64,000 nucleotides of DNA from Leptolyngbyaceae cyanobacterium JSC-12 (GTDB lineage Bacteria; Cyanobacteriota; Cyanobacteriia; Leptolyngbyales; Leptolyngbyaceae): positions 4,103,912 through 4,167,911 of the forward strand of contig CM001633.1 of the NCBI GenBank assembly GCA_000309945.1, written 5' to 3'. Numbering within the stretch: position 1 is the stretch's first letter; each line of letters opens with the position of its first letter. The position numbers and the translations under genes were made by a program. This document shows, piece after piece, positions 36,338 to 44,516 of this stretch. A model generated the notes under the pieces. The model searched no databases. It was not told where the DNA came from and saw nothing but the letters and a program-made list of their open reading frames with translations.

Positions 36338-37312
36338 CTAACTTCTGCTTTCTGAGCCTGGAATTCCGCCCATTAATTCCGTGCCTTCCCATTCCAGGGT
36401 GTCGCCGATCGCGTCACCTGTGTGATACGCCGCTAGCAGGACTTCACTGGTTTTACCCCAGGCGATCGCACCTGTTACATCTAGCCCAATTGCCCCCAAA
36501 TCTCGTTGATTGCGATGGGCTTCTTGCAGCGATCGCTCAAACGCATCTCGCAGCGATAGTCCATCTACTGTCCGGATTACAATCCGAGCCGCCAGACATT
36601 CATCAATAATGTCTTCCCCAATGCCAGTACAACTCACGGCCGCCCGAGCAGTGGCGTAAGTGCCTGCAGGCATGGCAGAATCACTCACTCGTCCAATCCG
36701 CTCAAACCCTTTGCCGCCTGTGGAAGTGCCAACGGCTAGTTGTCCTTGGTCATCTAGCACAACTACGCCAATGGTACCCCGTCCAGCGTTGTCTTCAACC
36801 AGTTCCTGTTCGGCAATAACGCCTGCCATCTGTTTCTCAAAATTGTCCTGGCGTTCTTGTATCCATTCTTGCAAGCGAATATCCGTCAGTGGATTGTAGG
36901 GAGGTAATTCTAGCTCACGTAATAATTCGATTGAGCCGCTATCGGACAAGACGCGATCGGGCGATTTTTGTAAGGCTAGTGCCAGTCGAATCGGGTTTTG
37001 CACACGGGAGACATTAATCACTCCGCTAAATCGTTGGGCAACCCCATTCATTAAAGCTGCACTCATGCGAATTTGCCCATCTGATTGCAACACTGACCCT
37101 GTACCTGCATTGAATCGAGGATCGTCTTCTAGCATTTGACAACCCTTGACTACGGCTTCTTGGGCAGTTGCACCAGATAACAGCAAGGGATACACTTCTT
37201 CCAATACTCTGTACAGCGATCGCCGCACGGCTTCAACACCACCCTTTCCCTTTAATGAACTTCCCGCGCCTCCATGAATAATCAACTTGGGTTGCACCCG
37301 TTGGGCAGCCAT
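36338..37312 (-). CDS. Isoaspartyl peptidase/L-asparaginase (plant type)
   Basis: 324 residues. An Ntn-hydrolase made as a precursor that cleaves itself before the nucleophile Thr180 in NAGRGTIGVVVLD. Substrate-binding motifs are GRVSDSAMPAGTYA and AAVSCTGIGEDIID. In cyanobacteria this family removes beta-aspartyl-arginine, the dipeptide left by cyanophycinase, so it completes use of the nitrogen store cyanophycin; it can also hydrolyse asparagine. No cyanophycin genes lie in this window. The C-terminal end EWEGTELMGGIPG is typical. Confidence 0.93.
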   Translation of the reverse strand: MAAQRVQPKLIIHGGAGSSLKGKGGVEAVRRSLYRVLEEVYPLLLSGATAQEAVVKGCQMLEDDPRFNAGTGSVLQSDGQIRMSAALMNGVAQRFSGVINVSRVQNPIRLALALQKSPDRVLSDSGSIELLRELELPPYNPLTDIRLQEWIQERQDNFEKQMAGVIAEQELVEDNAGRGTIGVVVLDDQGQLAVGTSTGGKGFERIGRVSDSAMPAGTYATARAAVSCTGIGEDIIDECLAARIVIRTVDGLSLRDAFERSLQEAHRNQRDLGAIGLDVTGAIAWGKTSEVLLAAYHTGDAIGDTLEWEGTELMGGIPGSESRS

Positions 37313-37351
37313 TCAATCAACCTCCACTAGAAAACAAATCAAATTTCTTGA

Positions 37352-37525
37352 TTAAGCCGTATCCCCATTGTCCTTCTTGACATTTAAGCGGCGTTTACGG
37401 CATCGATCTGAGCAGTATTTCACTTCATCCCAGCAATCTTCCCATTTCTTGCGCCATGTAAATGGGCGATCGCAGACGGGACAAATTTTGGTTGGTAAAT
37501 GAGATTTAGGAACTCCGCGAGGCAT
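37352..37525 (-). CDS. DUF2256 small zinc-binding-like protein
   Basis: 57 residues from [46 protein letters not shown]. The CPVC and CSDRC cysteines suggest a metal-binding knuckle. The family is widespread in cyanobacteria and proteobacteria and has no known function. The ORF extends 24 codons further upstream, but that part is intergenic DNA next to a transposase remnant. Confidence 0.9.
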   Translation of the reverse strand: MPRGVPKSHLPTKICPVCDRPFTWRKKWEDCWDEVKYCSDRCRKRRLNVKKDNGDTA

Positions 37526-37554
37526 GGGGATTAGGGAATAGGGGATCGGGTGTA

Positions 37555-37783
37555 CTAGCGCAGCAAGCTTAATTTGCTGGGGTGGGGGAAAAGGCAACGC
37601 AACTTAATTTTGGCAGCTTGAGTGGTAAAGCGCCAAACAACACCCACTTGTTCTGCATTGCGCTACTGCTGCCAAGTTGCTACTTCTTTGGCAAGTGTGA
37701 GCAGCTCACGAATACGCCGCTTAAGACACGGTTGGTGCAAAACACTCAACTCAATTTTGGTCACAACGAGCGTTGGGGTTATC
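37555..37783 (-). pseudogene. C-terminal remnant of an IS630-type transposase
   Basis: Minus-strand translation reads TPTLVVTKIELSVLHQPC, then LKRRIRELLTLAKEVATWQQ, an in-frame TAG, then [21 protein letters not shown] and RCLFP. This follows the family's end order: (L)NMAEIELSVL..QCLDRRI, EV..WQQQRN, then W.FTT..A..KL..LYP. The TAG replaces the Gln usual after WQQ. The segment holds the final DDE glutamate (in IEL) but nothing of the earlier catalytic region, and the start is scrambled. No clear terminal inverted repeat or TA duplication was found. It ends 30 bp before DUF2256. Confidence 0.75.
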
Positions 37784-38104
37784 GTCTAATGTCTTTGAGT
37801 GCCCCACGCTTACTTGCGCTGAGGTTGACGACACCCCTATCAGGATGGGTCATTACAAGATAAATCTTTGATCTTTACCCAATATTTTAGCCTTGCCGCG
37901 CTAGCGCATTTAATCCAGCCTGGCTACTTAGAGGGGGTTTGGAAAAGGGGAGACGGTTAAAACCATCACAACAAACCCCAAAAAACAGCCCCATTCATCC
38001 ATATTTTTAGGTTTGTAGTGACGACTTTAGTCGTCAAAATCACTGGAAACCGGATCTTTAAAACATCCTCTTAGATCGTTTGTTAGGTGAATGGAAGCGT
38101 TACA
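37784..38104. other. Gene-free stretch before the sigma operon
   Basis: About 320 bp after the transposase remnant. It contains the second dispersed hairpin (38020-38035) and, beyond it, the probable promoter of the small-protein/sigma/DUF1822 operon. I see no gene and no clear -10/-35 boxes. Confidence 0.4.
38020..38035. repeat. Short dispersed hairpin element, copy B
   Basis: GACGAC-TTTA-GTCGTC preceded by GTTTGTAGT. It shares flank and loop with the element at 8276-8291, while the stem differs by compensating changes on both sides. Confidence 0.7.
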
Positions 38105-38338
38105 ATGCTGGAGATGGATGCTTATGCGGTGTTGGGGGTGCCGGAGGAGCTATGGATTGATGCATCTGCAGCGTTATCGATTAACGTGTTACAGAGCGAT
38201 CGCTCTGTAGAATCTAGTACCAGTCCAACGTTTCCTAATGTGACGATCGCGGTAGGGATTCCAACGGTGATCCAATGGGCAATGGAGATTGGCACCAGTT
38301 TGGTGTTATTGGAGTTTGAAGATTGGTTGGATAGATAA
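38105..38338 (+). CDS. Small protein of the sigma factor operon, unrecognised
   Basis: 77 residues from the ATG with GGAAG seven bases upstream; a GTG six codons earlier is possible. The protein is acidic (MLEMDAYAVLGVPEELWIDA... ending LLEFEDWLDR), with no signal peptide and no cysteine. A HIP1 site falls within the codons for SDRS. I do not recognise a family. It ends 11 bp before the start of the SigI-like gene, so it is almost certainly co-transcribed. An accessory or regulatory role toward the sigma factor is inferred from position only. Confidence 0.6.
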   Translation: MLEMDAYAVLGVPEELWIDASAALSINVLQSDRSVESSTSPTFPNVTIAVGIPTVIQWAMEIGTSLVLLEFEDWLDR

Positions 38339-38349
38339 AATTGAGAGCT

Positions 38350-39558
38350 ATGCAACCGCGTCAAACCATCATTGAAGCCTTTTCTACCTTTATCCAATTT
38401 AAAGTGGATAACTTTGGTGGCTGGGTTACTGACCCTAGACTGCGGCGCAGTATGCAACAAACGATGCAGCAGGCGACTTCAGAAACCTGCGATCGCTTCT
38501 GGGCGCTTTATTGGCATAAGGCATGGCAGGTACAGCCTAACGAACTGGCAACAGGGCACTTGGCTGCCTATTTACAGGAAGTTTGTTTTTGGGTAGCACG
38601 AAAAATTAGCCTCCACACATCAGCCCGTCAGGCTCCAGTGGATTTGTTTCAAACAGCGATTGCTCACTTGCAACGTGTCCTCAAAAACTTTAATCCGCAA
38701 CTCAGCACCAATCTTAAAAGCTATGCTGAATTTGCTTTTAGTAACATTATTAAAGATACATTGCGGAAGCAACAAGAAGCAGATATTTGCACTGACTGGG
38801 CACTGCTGCAAAAAGTTACGCAGAAACGTCTGATAGACTCTTTAGAATACACGGGTATAGACCCAGTAGTGATCACCAATCATGTATTAGCATGGAAATG
38901 CTTTAAAGAACTTTACGCCCCAACAAAGACTCGAAACACGCGCAAGTTAAATAAGCCTGAACCTCAAACCTGGCAGGCGATCGCCGACCTGTATAACGCT
39001 GAACGTAAAAACCAATTCAATCAATCAGAAGCGTGTTCTCCAGAGCGAATAGAACGCTGGATCATAACCTGCGCCAAAGCAGTTCGTTCCTTCCTCTATC
39101 CAACACCCCTTTCCCTAAATGCACCCTCAACCAGCCATGAAGAATCCACCAGTTTGCTGAACCGCTTACCCAGTAGCGAACAGGACTCGCTACTAACGGA
39201 ACTCTTGCTGGAGGAAGAAACGGCAAAGCGCAATACTCAATTAGCTCAACTGACCGAAGTGCTGACGAGCGCGATCGCAGACCTGCCAGTCCAAACCCAA
39301 CAACTCCTAGAAGCCTATTACCAGCAGCAACTGACGCAACAGCAAATTACTCAGCAGCTAGGCATTCCGCAATACACTGTTTCACGTCGCCTCAGCAGTG
39401 TCCGCCAAACGTTGCTCAAAAAACTAGCGCAGTGGAGTCAAGAAACGTTGCATAGTTCCCTCTCATCAGACGTATTGGCAGGTATGAGCACCGTTCTGGA
39501 TGAATGGCTTACAGCTCATTATCACCAGTCTGCCTCCTCTTATCGGGAGTCCCTATGA
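38350..39558 (+). CDS. Sigma-70 family sigma factor, SigI-like
   Basis: 402 residues from the ATG with GAGAG upstream; a TTG three codons earlier is less likely. It directs RNA polymerase to a special set of promoters. A sigma-2-like part is NFNPQLSTNLKSYAEFAFSNIIKDTLRK (about 120-150). A long, cyanobacterium-specific middle follows. The sigma-4 helix-turn-helix is LPVQTQQLLEAYYQQQLTQQQITQQLGIPQYTVSRRLSSVRQTLLKKL. The divergent sigma-2 and the DUF1822 gene downstream resemble the SigI arrangement in other cyanobacteria. The stop overlaps the next start (ATGA), so translation is coupled. Confidence 0.82.
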   Translation: MQPRQTIIEAFSTFIQFKVDNFGGWVTDPRLRRSMQQTMQQATSETCDRFWALYWHKAWQVQPNELATGHLAAYLQEVCFWVARKISLHTSARQAPVDLFQTAIAHLQRVLKNFNPQLSTNLKSYAEFAFSNIIKDTLRKQQEADICTDWALLQKVTQKRLIDSLEYTGIDPVVITNHVLAWKCFKELYAPTKTRNTRKLNKPEPQTWQAIADLYNAERKNQFNQSEACSPERIERWIITCAKAVRSFLYPTPLSLNAPSTSHEESTSLLNRLPSSEQDSLLTELLLEEETAKRNTQLAQLTEVLTSAIADLPVQTQQLLEAYYQQQLTQQQITQQLGIPQYTVSRRLSSVRQTLLKKLAQWSQETLHSSLSSDVLAGMSTVLDEWLTAHYHQSASSYRESL

Positions 39559-40703
39559 TGTCCTTCAATTCTGCTTTATTTAAGCTTGACCAACTCTATC
39601 TGGAAATTCCTGAACGTGCTCATCAAATAGCCGCTTACTCAACTGCGGGTGCTCGTTGGCGGGCTTCGCTCAATCAATTCACCCTGGATGCCTTTTTGCC
39701 CTGGCTGCGGGAAGAATATGCTCCCGAAGCCCGCTCCTGGCTCAACCCTGCCACCCTGCCGACTGTGTGGGAGTTTGTGAATGGCACCGCGATCGCCTTT
39801 GACAATGTGCGAATGGTGCTAATTCCCTCTGATGCGATCGACACTGATGAATTGCGCGTTCCCCAAGAATGGCTGGATATTCCTGCCTGGGCAGCCGATT
39901 ACTACGTGGCAATGCAGATCAATCCAGATGAGGGCTGGATGCGGGTTTTGGGCTACACCACCCATCACCGCTTGAAAACCCAGGGCAATTACGATCCCAG
40001 CGATCGCGCCTATACCCTGTCGGAAGATAGCCTATTTCAAGATCTGAGCATACTCTGGCTTGCCCGTGAACTAGGTGCTAACGATGTGTTACGCGCCGAA
40101 GTTGCGGCATTACCCAGCCTACCTGCCACCCAAGCCACGAATTTGATTGAGCGACTCAGCGATCCAACAATAGTGTTTCCCCGGCAGGCAATCCCGTTTC
40201 CATTGTGGGGTGCATTGCTGGAGCATGGTGGTTGGCGCAAACGGCTTTATCAATGGCGGCAAGGAATGCCGGAGCAGTGGTCAATTTCTCAATGGCTACA
40301 ATCGGGCATTTCAATGCTGGCTGAACAAATTGGTTGGCACCAGGTAGAACGGCAACCCGCGATCGTCTTTCGTAGCTTACCCACCACGGTTCTTACTCGC
40401 CAACTCAGCATTGCAGGAAACTCCTACCAGCTCAACATCACGCCCCTACCCGAACACACAACTCCCGAAGCCTTTGCCTGGCGGTTTGAACTTCGTAGCA
40501 GTGATTCCACTGGTAGGATTCCATCTGGCTTTAAACTCCGCCTTTTAACTGAAGATCTTCAGCCCTTTGAACACAATCAGGATGAAGCTGTTGAGCCAGT
40601 TGAGGTGCTATCCGTAGAGGTTTTAATCACTCCCCATGAAGGGCTGGTTTGGGAGGTAGAACCAATGCCAGATGGGTGCGATCGCGAAATCCTTACCTTT
40701 TGA
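39555..40703 (+). CDS. DUF1822 family protein
   Basis: 382 residues starting at the ATG that overlaps the sigma stop by four bases. The DUF1822 start is clear: ELPERAHQ-like LEIPERAHQIAAYSTAGARWRASLNQFTLDAFLPWLREEY. The C-terminal half is beta-rich (LNITPLPEHTTPEAFAWRFEL...). The family is restricted mainly to cyanobacteria and is repeatedly placed after this kind of sigma factor. A role as regulator (for example anti-sigma or sensor) is plausible but unproven. There is no membrane segment, so it would act in the cytoplasm. Confidence 0.87.
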   Translation: MMSFNSALFKLDQLYLEIPERAHQIAAYSTAGARWRASLNQFTLDAFLPWLREEYAPEARSWLNPATLPTVWEFVNGTAIAFDNVRMVLIPSDAIDTDELRVPQEWLDIPAWAADYYVAMQINPDEGWMRVLGYTTHHRLKTQGNYDPSDRAYTLSEDSLFQDLSILWLARELGANDVLRAEVAALPSLPATQATNLIERLSDPTIVFPRQAIPFPLWGALLEHGGWRKRLYQWRQGMPEQWSISQWLQSGISMLAEQIGWHQVERQPAIVFRSLPTTVLTRQLSIAGNSYQLNITPLPEHTTPEAFAWRFELRSSDSTGRIPSGFKLRLLTEDLQPFEHNQDEAVEPVEVLSVEVLITPHEGLVWEVEPMPDGCDREILTF

Positions 40704-41099
40704 GTGGAATAAGTTCCGTCTAAATACAGATTGTTCAACCCCTGGCAAAGTGTGTTAGATTCTTGAGAACAATTTGAGTCAGTCAGCTTAATTCACTTTT
40801 TGTAGTCGTTTTTGGAACCAATGGGTTCTCGCATTACCAGGAAGTGAAACGGGGGAACCAAAGTTTGGGGCGAACCAGCGAGATTTGGGATTAAAGATTG
40901 GGGATTAGAGATTATTGCAATCTTGATTCAAAATTCTTGATCGCGGAATTTGTTGGAGAGCATCTCTCAGCTCTAGCCCGTCAGCTAACTCCGTCAGCAT
41001 TGAGAGAGGACTGGGAGCCAGTTTTTACAATTCGGGCTTCTCAGTGTCTCTTGCTAGGACTGCTCGCCTCGTGTACTGGCAAGATGTTGAGGTGCTGAT
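40704..41099. other. Gene-free stretch before the ABC transporter operon
   Basis: About 400 bp with no convincing gene. It contains a tight GGAACC-AAT-GGGTTC inverted repeat near 40815, a second GGAACC near 40855, and a GATTTGGGATTAAAGATTGGGGATTAGAGATT run of imperfect repeats. I looked for an NtcA site (GTA-N8-TAC) and found none. Confidence 0.4.
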
Positions 41100-41948
41100 A
41101 TGTCACTGATGAACGTGGCAACTGTCTTTGCTGCGATCGCCCAATCTACATGGAATCGTTCTAAGATTTTGCTTCTACGAGACACGGTAGTTTTGCCAGC
41201 TTTGGGCTTTTTAGGAATCATCGCGTTGTGGTGGATTGTGGCATTGTTTCGTCGGGATCTAATGCCCACTCCGCCCGAAGCCTTTGTCAATAATTTGGAC
41301 TTCATTCTCAATCCCTTTTACCAGCGAGGTCCAGGGGATCTGGGATTGGGCTGGTTGCTGATTGCCAGCTTACGCCGTGTGCTGTTGGGTTTCTTACTGG
41401 GTGCATTGGTCGCGATCCCGATTGGCTTTTTGATCGGGATGTCTCGCCCGATGCTATTAGCGTTAAACCCTCTGATTCAGATTTTCAAGCCCGTTTCACC
41501 TCTCGCCTGGTTACCGATCGCCCTGGCAATTTTCAATCTGGCAGACCCTTCTGCCATTTTCGTGATTTTCATTACCTCTTTGTGGCCCACCATCATCAAC
41601 ACCGCATTGGGCGTATCCAGCGTTTCTAAAGACTATTTGGATGTGGCGCAAGTGCTAGAAATGCCGAAGTGGCGGCAAATCTACAAAATCATTTTGCCTG
41701 CCAGTTTGCCTTATATCTTTACCGGATTGCGAATCAGTTTAGGGATCGCGTGGCTGGTCATCGTTGCTGTTGAGATGTTAACAGGCGGCATCGGCATTGG
41801 CTTCTTTGTGTGGGATGAGTGGAGCCGCTTAAACCTTAGTTCTGTATTTTTGGCGGTGCTAGTGATTGGCATAACCGGGTTGCTGCTGGATGTGGCAATC
41901 GCCCAATTGCAGCAACTCGTTACCCGTCGTCCAACCGCTGCAAGTTGA
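41100..41948 (+). CDS. ABC transporter permease, nitrate/cyanate/bicarbonate family
   Basis: 282 residues with about six membrane helices. The EAA motif that contacts the ATPase is EMPKWRQIYKIILPASLPYIFTGLRISLGIAW, characteristic of the NrtB/CmpB/CynB group. The N-terminal helix is LPALGFLGIIALWWIVALF. It is the first gene of a three-gene transporter (permease, binding protein, ATPase), each gene on the plus strand. The substrate is not certain: nitrate/nitrite, cyanate or bicarbonate are the family's usual anions. Confidence 0.9.
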   Translation: MSLMNVATVFAAIAQSTWNRSKILLLRDTVVLPALGFLGIIALWWIVALFRRDLMPTPPEAFVNNLDFILNPFYQRGPGDLGLGWLLIASLRRVLLGFLLGALVAIPIGFLIGMSRPMLLALNPLIQIFKPVSPLAWLPIALAIFNLADPSAIFVIFITSLWPTIINTALGVSSVSKDYLDVAQVLEMPKWRQIYKIILPASLPYIFTGLRISLGIAWLVIVAVEMLTGGIGIGFFVWDEWSRLNLSSVFLAVLVIGITGLLLDVAIAQLQQLVTRRPTAAS

Positions 41949-41963
41949 GGCAGGAGGCAAACT

Positions 41964-43382
41964 ATGAATCCGAATTGGACTCGCCGCGAGTTTGTGCTGG
42001 GTGCAAGTGCGGCAACGGCAGCAACAATCTTATCTTCCTGCAATATCAGTGGCGATCGCTCTGCCAGAGGACTCACCGAAGAAGCACTCGCCGTTGAACC
42101 CGTTGTGAAACCAGGTGAACTGGAAAAACCAGACATCGTTGTGGGTTACGTACCCGTGAATGATTGTGCGCCATTTGCGATCGCCTGGAAAAAGGGCTTT
42201 TTCCGCAAATACGGGCTAAACGTGCGGCTTAACCGAGAAGCCAGTTGGGCAACCTCCCGTGACGGGCTAATTTTTGGGCGGTTAGATGCCTCCCCGGTGG
42301 TATCGGGTGCTGTGACCAACGCCCGCATTGGGGCAGAAGGTGCCCGCCATGCGCCGCTCTGTGCCGGGATGACCATCCACCGTCACGGCAACGCGATGAC
42401 CATGAATAAAGCCATGTGGGACTACGGCTTGCGCCCCTGGTACGAATACAACGGCAACCTGGAAGAATTTGGCAACCAGTTTCGCGGCTTTTTTGAGAGT
42501 CAACCGCTGCAAAACCGAGTTTGGGCAGTGGTACTCAGTTCTGCCATTTATGAGTACTTCATTCGCTATCTGGCAGCAGCGGCTGGCGTAGAACCTGATA
42601 AGAAATTCCGGTTGATCATTGTGCCACCTCCACAAATGGTCACCAATATGCGAATTGGGGCAATGCAAGGCTACATGGTGGCAGAACCCTGGAATACTCG
42701 CGCCATTTCAGGCAATGCTGGAGTGGGCTTTACCTTTGCCCAGGGTAAGGAAATCTGGCAGGGACACCCGGATCGCTTACTGGGTGTGATGGAAGACTTC
42801 ATTGTGAAATACCCCAAAACCTATCGATCGCTGCTCAAAGCCATGATCGAAGCCTGCCAATACTGCGGCAAACCCGAAAACCGGGAAGAGGTTGCCAGAC
42901 TAATCACCGATCGCGCCTTCACCGGAGCCAAACCCAAAAAAGGTCCTGTTGATAAATTCACTCGTCCTGGCATTGTGGGCGAATACAACTACGGCGGCTT
43001 CGATGACAAAGACCGGATTATTAAATCCGTCGATACCACCATCTTTTTTGATATGCCAGAGAACTTGAAGACAGTGCCCGAAGAGCATTCCACCTTTTTG
43101 TGGCGATCGCGCAGCATCTGGATGATGACTCAAGCTGCCCGTTGGGGGCAAATCAAAGAATTTCCAAAAAATGCAGAAGAACTTGCCTCCAAAGGTTGGC
43201 GTACCGACATTTATCGCGAAGTTGCTCAAGAAATGGGTATCACCTGCCCCAAAGAAGACTTCAAAATCGAACCGCCGGAGGCATTTATCGATCAAAAAGG
43301 CTTCAACCCCAGCGATCCCGTCGGCTACCTCAACAGCTTTGAGATCCGCGCCAACCGCCCCACGCAAATCTATTTGTCCTAA
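41964..43382 (+). CDS. NrtA/CmpA/CynA-like ABC transporter binding lipoprotein
   Basis: 472 residues. The signal TRREFVLGASAATAATILSSC combines a twin-arginine-like start with a lipobox Cys, so the protein is exported and probably lipid-anchored. The binding domain begins DIVVGYVPVNDCAPFAIAWKKGFFRKYGLNV and has conserved pocket stretches such as RDGLIFGRLDASPVVSGAV and MRIGAMQGYMVAEPWN. It matches the large CmpA/NrtA-type family rather than small sulfonate-binding proteins. It is 15 bp after the permease, with AGGAGG before the ATG. Which anion it binds is not settled. Confidence 0.9.
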   Translation: MNPNWTRREFVLGASAATAATILSSCNISGDRSARGLTEEALAVEPVVKPGELEKPDIVVGYVPVNDCAPFAIAWKKGFFRKYGLNVRLNREASWATSRDGLIFGRLDASPVVSGAVTNARIGAEGARHAPLCAGMTIHRHGNAMTMNKAMWDYGLRPWYEYNGNLEEFGNQFRGFFESQPLQNRVWAVVLSSAIYEYFIRYLAAAAGVEPDKKFRLIIVPPPQMVTNMRIGAMQGYMVAEPWNTRAISGNAGVGFTFAQGKEIWQGHPDRLLGVMEDFIVKYPKTYRSLLKAMIEACQYCGKPENREEVARLITDRAFTGAKPKKGPVDKFTRPGIVGEYNYGGFDDKDRIIKSVDTTIFFDMPENLKTVPEEHSTFLWRSRSIWMMTQAARWGQIKEFPKNAEELASKGWRTDIYREVAQEMGITCPKEDFKIEPPEAFIDQKGFNPSDPVGYLNSFEIRANRPTQIYLS

Positions 43383-43579
43383 TAGCAGTTACCGTTTCAA
43401 TCAAACCTGGACAAACAGGGTATCGGGCTTTGGGTATCGGGGCTGAACTACCCAATTACCACATCGATTACCCTCATCAATCTCAATCTCAATCTCCAAT
43501 CTTTAACCTCCACTCGTTACCCCACCACTGCCTCAACCCTAAACTCCATCCCCTATTCCCTCGAAACAAGGAGCCACTC

Positions 43580-44416
43580 ATGGTTAAGTCAACCCTGCAA
43601 ACCAACGGTATCCAGTCTCAAGTATCCCAATCTGAGTTTCTGGTGATTGAAAACTTGGTGAAATCGTATCCCGCACCAACAGGTGATCCCTTTGTTGTGC
43701 TGGATGGCATTAACCTTACCCTGCACGAAAACGAGTTTGTTTCAGTGATTGGACACTCTGGCTGTGGCAAATCGACCCTGCTAAAAATGGTGGCAGGGCT
43801 GGAACGAGCCACCTCTGGTTTGATCACACTGGAGGGTAAAGAGATTCGCAAACCAGGAGCCGATCGCATGATGGTGTTCCAGCACTATGGACTGTTGCCC
43901 TGGCTTACTGTGCGCGAAAATGTGCGGTTGGCAGTGGATGAAGTGCTGGACGGTTTATCCCATGCGGAAAAGAAAGATCTGGTAAATGCACACCTGGCAA
44001 TGGTGAACCTGACTGCCTCTGCTAACAAATATCCTGATGAAATTTCTGGCGGGATGAAGCAACGAGTGGGGATTGCCCGCGCCTTAGCGATTCGTCCTAA
44101 GTTGCTGCTGATGGATGAACCCTTTGGGGCACTGGATGCCCTGACTCGTGGCAAGTTGCAACGGCAGGTGTTGGATATTTGGGAGAATAACCGTCAAACC
44201 GTGCTGATGGTAACCCATGATGTGGACGAAGCCCTGTATATGTCCGATCGCATTGTGATGTTAACCAATGGACCCCATGCCAACATCGGTGAAGTTCTGG
44301 AGGTACCGTTTGATCATCCCCGCGATCGCCATACCCTGCGAGAAGACCCTCGATATTACGATCTTCGCAACCATACTCTCGACTTTTTAGATCAGCACTT
44401 CAACTCAAACGAGTAA
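43580..44416 (+). CDS. ABC transporter ATPase, NrtD/CynD-like
   Basis: 278 residues from the ATG with AAGGAG upstream; the frame extends 50 codons earlier into repetitive intergenic DNA. Walker A is GHSGCGKSTLLKMVAG, the Q-loop is MVFQHYGLLPW, the signature is SGGMKQRVGIARAL, Walker B is LLMDEPFGALDALTRGKL and the H-loop is VTHDVDEALYMSDR. It lacks the C-terminal binding-protein domain of NrtC/CmpC, so the transporter has a single type of ATPase as in cyanate systems. It energises the permease encoded upstream. Confidence 0.9.
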   Translation: MVKSTLQTNGIQSQVSQSEFLVIENLVKSYPAPTGDPFVVLDGINLTLHENEFVSVIGHSGCGKSTLLKMVAGLERATSGLITLEGKEIRKPGADRMMVFQHYGLLPWLTVRENVRLAVDEVLDGLSHAEKKDLVNAHLAMVNLTASANKYPDEISGGMKQRVGIARALAIRPKLLLMDEPFGALDALTRGKLQRQVLDIWENNRQTVLMVTHDVDEALYMSDRIVMLTNGPHANIGEVLEVPFDHPRDRHTLREDPRYYDLRNHTLDFLDQHFNSNE

Positions 44417-44516
44417 GCCAATCACGTCTGTCTTTTTTACCCTGATATGATTATGCGGTTGTTGAAGTAAACACACATTCCCTCGGCACAAGGGCTGAAC
44501 AGGAGAAAAGATAAAT

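Noticed and set aside
37582-37863. 93-codon plus-strand ORF
   Set aside because: It is antisense to the IS630-type transposase remnant and has no recognisable similarity.
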